Positions 6,807 to 7,609 of a stretch of DNA of 7,609 nt are shown piece by piece. The position numbers and the translations under genes were made by a program. Below the pieces are notes generated by a model. That model searched no databases. It saw only the letters and a program-made list of their open reading frames with translations, and was not told where the DNA came from. The stretch lies in contig CAKREL010000100.1 of assembly GCA_934317205.1 (NCBI GenBank), positions 1 through 7,609 on the forward strand, written 5' to 3'. This stretch comes from an uncultured Eubacterium sp. (GTDB taxonomy: Bacteria; Bacillota; Clostridia; Lachnospirales; Lachnospiraceae). Numbering within the stretch: position 1 is the stretch's first letter; every line of letters starts with the position of its first letter.

Positions 6807-7609
6807 ATGAAAACATTACAGGAAGATTTAAAAACAGGAAATTTTAAACATTGCTATTTGCTATATGGAGAAGAACCTTATCTGGTTCAGCAGTATAAAA
6901 CCCGTTTAAAAAACGCGTTGTCCGTGGAAGGAGACACCATGAATACATCTGTATTTTCCGGGAAAGATATCCGACCGGAGACGTTGATCGACCTTTCGGA
7001 GACACTGCCATTTTTCGCAGAACGGCGTGTTATTCTGGTGGAAAACAGTGGATTTTTCAAAAAAAGCATGGAAGATTTAGCTTCATATATGGCAGAACTC
7101 CCGGAGACGTCCTATTTCGTTTTTGTCGAGGAAGAAGTGGATAAACGTGGAAAAATGTACAAGCAGGTCAAAAAGTACGGCAGCGTGGTAGAATTCAAGT
7201 GCCAAACGGATGCAGTGCTGATGCAGTGGATTCTCGGTACATTGAAAAAAGAAAATAAAAAAATTACCCGTTCTGTTATGGAACTGTTTTTAAGTAAAAC
7301 AGGAAACGATATGGAACTGATCACGCAGGAACTGGAAAAGCTGCTGTGTTATACCATGGAAAAAGATGTGATTGAAGCAGAAGATGTAGATGCAATCTGT
7401 GCCAATCAGATCAGTGGAAAAATCTTTGATATGGTGGATGCCATTGGGCGCAAAGAACAGAAAAAAGCACTGGATCTATATTACGATCTTCTGATGTTGA
7501 AGGAACCTGCAATGCGTATCCTTTTTCTGATCACACGTCATTTCCAGATCCTGATGCAGCTGCGTGAGATGGCCGGCGGCGGATTTGATTATAAGAGCAT
7601 GGCTTCCAA
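6807..7609 (+). CDS. holA: DNA polymerase III, delta subunit (partial, 3' end beyond window)
   Basis: The delta subunit is the clamp-loader arm that opens the beta sliding clamp during chromosome replication. The frame starts MKTLQEDLKTGNFKHCYLLYGEE and stays open for 267 codons to the window edge. The family normally has about 330-345 residues, so some 65-75 are missing. The degenerate P-loop region 'CYLLYGEEPYLV' lies at about 16-27. 'LSETLPFFAERRVILVEN' and the later 'LELFLSKTGNDMELITQELEKL'-like region follow, then 'QISGKIFDMVDAIGRKEQKKALDLYYDLL' leading into the C-terminal collar domain. An in-frame TGA at 6801-6803 makes ATG 6807 the first possible start. No proper ribosome binding site precedes it, only a weak GAG. 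In Bacillus subtilis holA (yqeN) lies close downstream of comEC; here the nad operon stands between them. Confidence 0.95.
   Translation, partial: MKTLQEDLKTGNFKHCYLLYGEEPYLVQQYKTRLKNALSVEGDTMNTSVFSGKDIRPETLIDLSETLPFFAERRVILVENSGFFKKSMEDLASYMAELPETSYFVFVEEEVDKRGKMYKQVKKYGSVVEFKCQTDAVLMQWILGTLKKENKKITRSVMELFLSKTGNDMELITQELEKLLCYTMEKDVIEAEDVDAICANQISGKIFDMVDAIGRKEQKKALDLYYDLLMLKEPAMRILFLITRHFQILMQLREMAGGGFDYKSMAS

Noticed and set aside
1..7609. Search for a novel defence, mobile or RNA-based system
   Set aside because: All sequence is accounted for by recognisable genes and short intergenic regions. There are no repeat arrays, transposase motifs, structured RNA candidates beyond the terminator, or unexplained stretches above about 140 bases.

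Overview
The window looks like chromosomal DNA of a low-to-mid GC anaerobic Firmicute, most likely a Clostridia/Lachnospiraceae gut-type bacterium. This is inferred from A/T-leaning codon use, Shine-Dalgarno-driven starts, a perfect sigma-A-type promoter, the short clostridial form of L-aspartate oxidase, and the order comEC ... holA. All genes are on the + strand. I see no mobile element, CRISPR array, tRNA or rRNA.

Region 1 (1-3411): the last codons of an upstream gene (probably a sensor histidine kinase, weakly supported), then a secreted lipoprotein with two GerMN-type domains, then comEC, the DNA-uptake channel. The lipoprotein and comEC overlap by 17 bases once the correct TTG start of comEC is used, so they are probably translated from one mRNA.

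Region 2 (3412-6781): a self-contained NAD de novo synthesis operon, nadB-nadC-nadA. It starts with a consensus promoter (TTGACA, 17 bp, TATAAT) whose -35 box lies inside a 20-bp palindrome that resembles the operator of the niacin-responsive repressor NiaR. It ends in a strong 12-bp-stem intrinsic terminator. NadB oxidises aspartate to iminoaspartate, NadA condenses this with dihydroxyacetone phosphate to quinolinate, and NadC turns quinolinate into nicotinate mononucleotide. The three enzymes therefore form the complete aspartate-to-NaMN route.

Region 3 (6782-7609): the first 267 codons of holA, the delta subunit of the DNA polymerase III clamp loader, cut by the window end. A -10-like box sits so close to its ATG, with no clear ribosome binding site, that a leaderless or nearly leaderless transcript is plausible.

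The window is mostly well-understood housekeeping content and I do not see a previously undescribed system. The points most worth a second look are the operator-promoter overlap at nadB, the placement of the nad operon between comEC and holA (near neighbours in Bacillus subtilis), the possible leaderless start of holA, and the GerMN lipoprotein coupled to comEC.
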